Source: JAUHXS01 sp965213575
GTDB taxonomy: Bacteria; Bacteroidota; Bacteroidia; Chitinophagales; JAUHXS01
Length of the DNA: 55,632 nucleotides
Assembly: GCA_965213575.1 (NCBI GenBank)
Contig: CBDBZN010000026.1
Span: 1-55,632, forward strand
Direction of reading: 5' to 3'
Shown here: positions 54,533 to 55,632 of the stretch, in pieces
Layout of the letters: each line of letters begins with the position of its first letter
Position numbering within the stretch: the first letter of the stretch is position 1
Notes under the pieces: model-generated
Told to the model about the DNA's origin: nothing
Databases searched by the model: none
The model's input: the letters and a program-made list of their open reading frames with translations, nothing else
Program-made: the position numbers and the translations under genes

Positions 54533-55632
54533 TTAAACAAATAGGTTAAGTTGTTTATTACACATCTCTTTATATTTACTCATTGAGCTTTGAAGAATAT
54601 AACTCTTGATCTGATCAGAGGTTAAGTCTTTTCGTTCAAACTCTCTAGATTGGCAAGTCATAAAATATTTTGCGCGATTAAGGGCTACACCAATTTTTTC
54701 AAGATGCTGCCAATTAAGTTTCCTAAATTTACGAGCATGAATAATTTTATGTACCGACTTCATACCTAGTCCCGGGATGCGCGCTAACATACTTTTTTCT
54801 GCTTTATTAATATCTACCGGAAACATATGTAAATTCCTTAATGCCCAACTTAATTTAGGATCCACATCCAAATCTAAATTAGGATAATCATTATTTAATA
54901 TCTCTCGCACATCAAATCCGTAAAAACGCAATAGCCAATCGGTTTGATACAATCTATTTTCCCTTAACATCGGCACAGCTGTTCCTAATTGAGGTAATCG
55001 CTCGTCATAACTGATTGGCACGTAACCTGAATAATATACTCTTTTAAGATTATAAGCTTTATAAAAGAAACTAGAGGTATACATGATCTGCTGATCGCTT
55101 TCGCCTGAAGCACCTATGATCATTTGTGTGCTCTGGCCGGCCGGAGCGTATTTTGGTGTGCTCTTAAAAATCTTTTTTTCAGATTTATAAAGTATGATCT
55201 CATTTTTAACCTTTTCCATTGGTTTAATGAAATCCTCTCGTTTTTTGTCAGGAGCAAGCAATTTTAATCCTGATTCAGAAGGAATTTCTATATTAACACT
55301 CAGCCGGTCAGCATATAAACCTGCTTCTTTCATCAACTCATCAGAAGCTCCCGGAATAGATTTTAAATGAATATAGCCATTAAAGTTTTCCTCTAATCGT
55401 AGTTTTTTAGCAACTGCCACTAACCGTTCCATAGTATAGTCTGCACTTTTAAAAATTCCTGAGCTTAAAAAAAGCCCTTCTATATAATTTCTGCGATAAA
55501 AATTAATAGTTAGGTCTACAACTTCTTGTACTTGAAAAGCAGCCCGTTTAATATCATTGCTTTTTCGTGTTACACAATAAGCGCAATCAAAAATGCAATA
55601 ATTGGTTAATAAAATTTTCAATAGTGACACAC
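54533..55632 (-). CDS. Putative DNA modification/repair radical-SAM protein (TIGR03916 type), 5' partial
   Basis: At least 365 residues lie in the window and the gene runs off its right edge. The radical-SAM cluster CxxxxCxxC-like motif is NYCIFDCAYCVTRKSND near the visible start (TNYCIFDCAYC), then NFYRRNYIEGLFLSSG, AGQSTQMIIGASGESD, and a C-terminal helix-hairpin-helix-like segment (LARIPGLGMKSVHKIIHAR), which could bind DNA. The GTG at 55630 is not the real start, because family members carry ~50 residues before SLLKILLTNYC. With the downstream DUF4130 gene it forms a conserved, poorly characterised pair. Confidence 0.88.
   Translation of the reverse strand, partial: VSLLKILLTNYCIFDCAYCVTRKSNDIKRAAFQVQEVVDLTINFYRRNYIEGLFLSSGIFKSADYTMERLVAVAKKLRLEENFNGYIHLKSIPGASDELMKEAGLYADRLSVNIEIPSESGLKLLAPDKKREDFIKPMEKVKNEIILYKSEKKIFKSTPKYAPAGQSTQMIIGASGESDQQIMYTSSFFYKAYNLKRVYYSGYVPISYDERLPQLGTAVPMLRENRLYQTDWLLRFYGFDVREILNNDYPNLDLDVDPKLSWALRNLHMFPVDINKAEKSMLARIPGLGMKSVHKIIHARKFRKLNWQHLEKIGVALNRAKYFMTCQSREFERKDLTSDQIKSYILQSSMSKYKEMCNKQLNLFV

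Overview
The window comes from an AT-rich member of the Bacteroidota. The signs are several secreted proteins with type IX secretion system (T9SS) C-terminal sorting domains (both the type-A NPF-like tail and the gliding-motility-associated type-B tail), SprB-type and PKD adhesin repeats, a TonB-dependent receptor with a carboxypeptidase-regulatory-like plug extension, a bacillithiol gene (bshC), a DUF3276 PUR-family protein, a long NusB, and a promoter upstream of ndk that fits the Bacteroidota TTG / TAnnTTTG pattern. I cannot resolve the order from sequence alone.

Layout. 1-4.3 kb: a 5'-truncated FG-GAP surface protein, an orphan sorting-domain remnant and a secreted subtilase. 4.3-4.8 kb: a decayed stretch with a 22-bp tandem repeat and a likely transposase remnant. 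4.8-9.5 kb: a complete cyanophycin module: cphA (synthesis), divergent cphB (cyanophycinase) and a convergent isoaspartyl dipeptidase/asparaginase that would finish degradation to Asp and Arg. 9.5-12.6 kb: secreted-protein genes, one a probable fragment and one (an M43 metalloprotease) that appears cut short where it runs into bshC. 12.6-25.2 kb: housekeeping genes (bshC, a frameshifted rimO, a PLP sulfur-amino-acid enzyme, tRNA-Ala, gatC, plsC, trpS, a deoxynucleoside kinase, a TPR/propeller/SPOR envelope protein, a crotonase, a ZIP transporter, a PAP2 phosphatase, a methyltransferase). 25.3-28.8 kb: between ndk and acsA sits an accessory segment in which a CNNM/CorC-like membrane gene of different base composition is bracketed by two direct copies of a module, each made of two 80-bp hairpin repeats; a frameshifted lipoprotein gene follows. 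28.8-46 kb: acsA, TonB receptor, second subtilase, PRC-barrel protein, purM, membrane EEP phosphatase, saccharopine-dehydrogenase-like enzyme, bifunctional NAD(P)HX repair enzyme, then an operon-like set of T9SS adhesin, lone receiver-domain protein and small secreted protein, a further T9SS protein and a frameshifted ychF. 46-55.6 kb: PUR-family protein, ABC exporter, leucine-type dehydrogenase, nusB, a DUF4062 plus RecG-C-like ATPase with a 12-bp coding tandem repeat, an OmpR/PhoB regulator, a DUF1206 membrane protein and the two-gene radical-SAM/DUF4130 putative DNA repair pair, the last running off the window.

The most unusual parts are the hairpin-bracketed CNNM cassette, the cluster of single-base frame breaks in otherwise well-conserved genes (rimO four, ychF one, one lipoprotein; each restores a family-typical length when corrected), the scattered T9SS sorting-domain fragments, and the compact cyanophycin cycle. 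All calls are by eye from motifs; no database search or folding programme was run.
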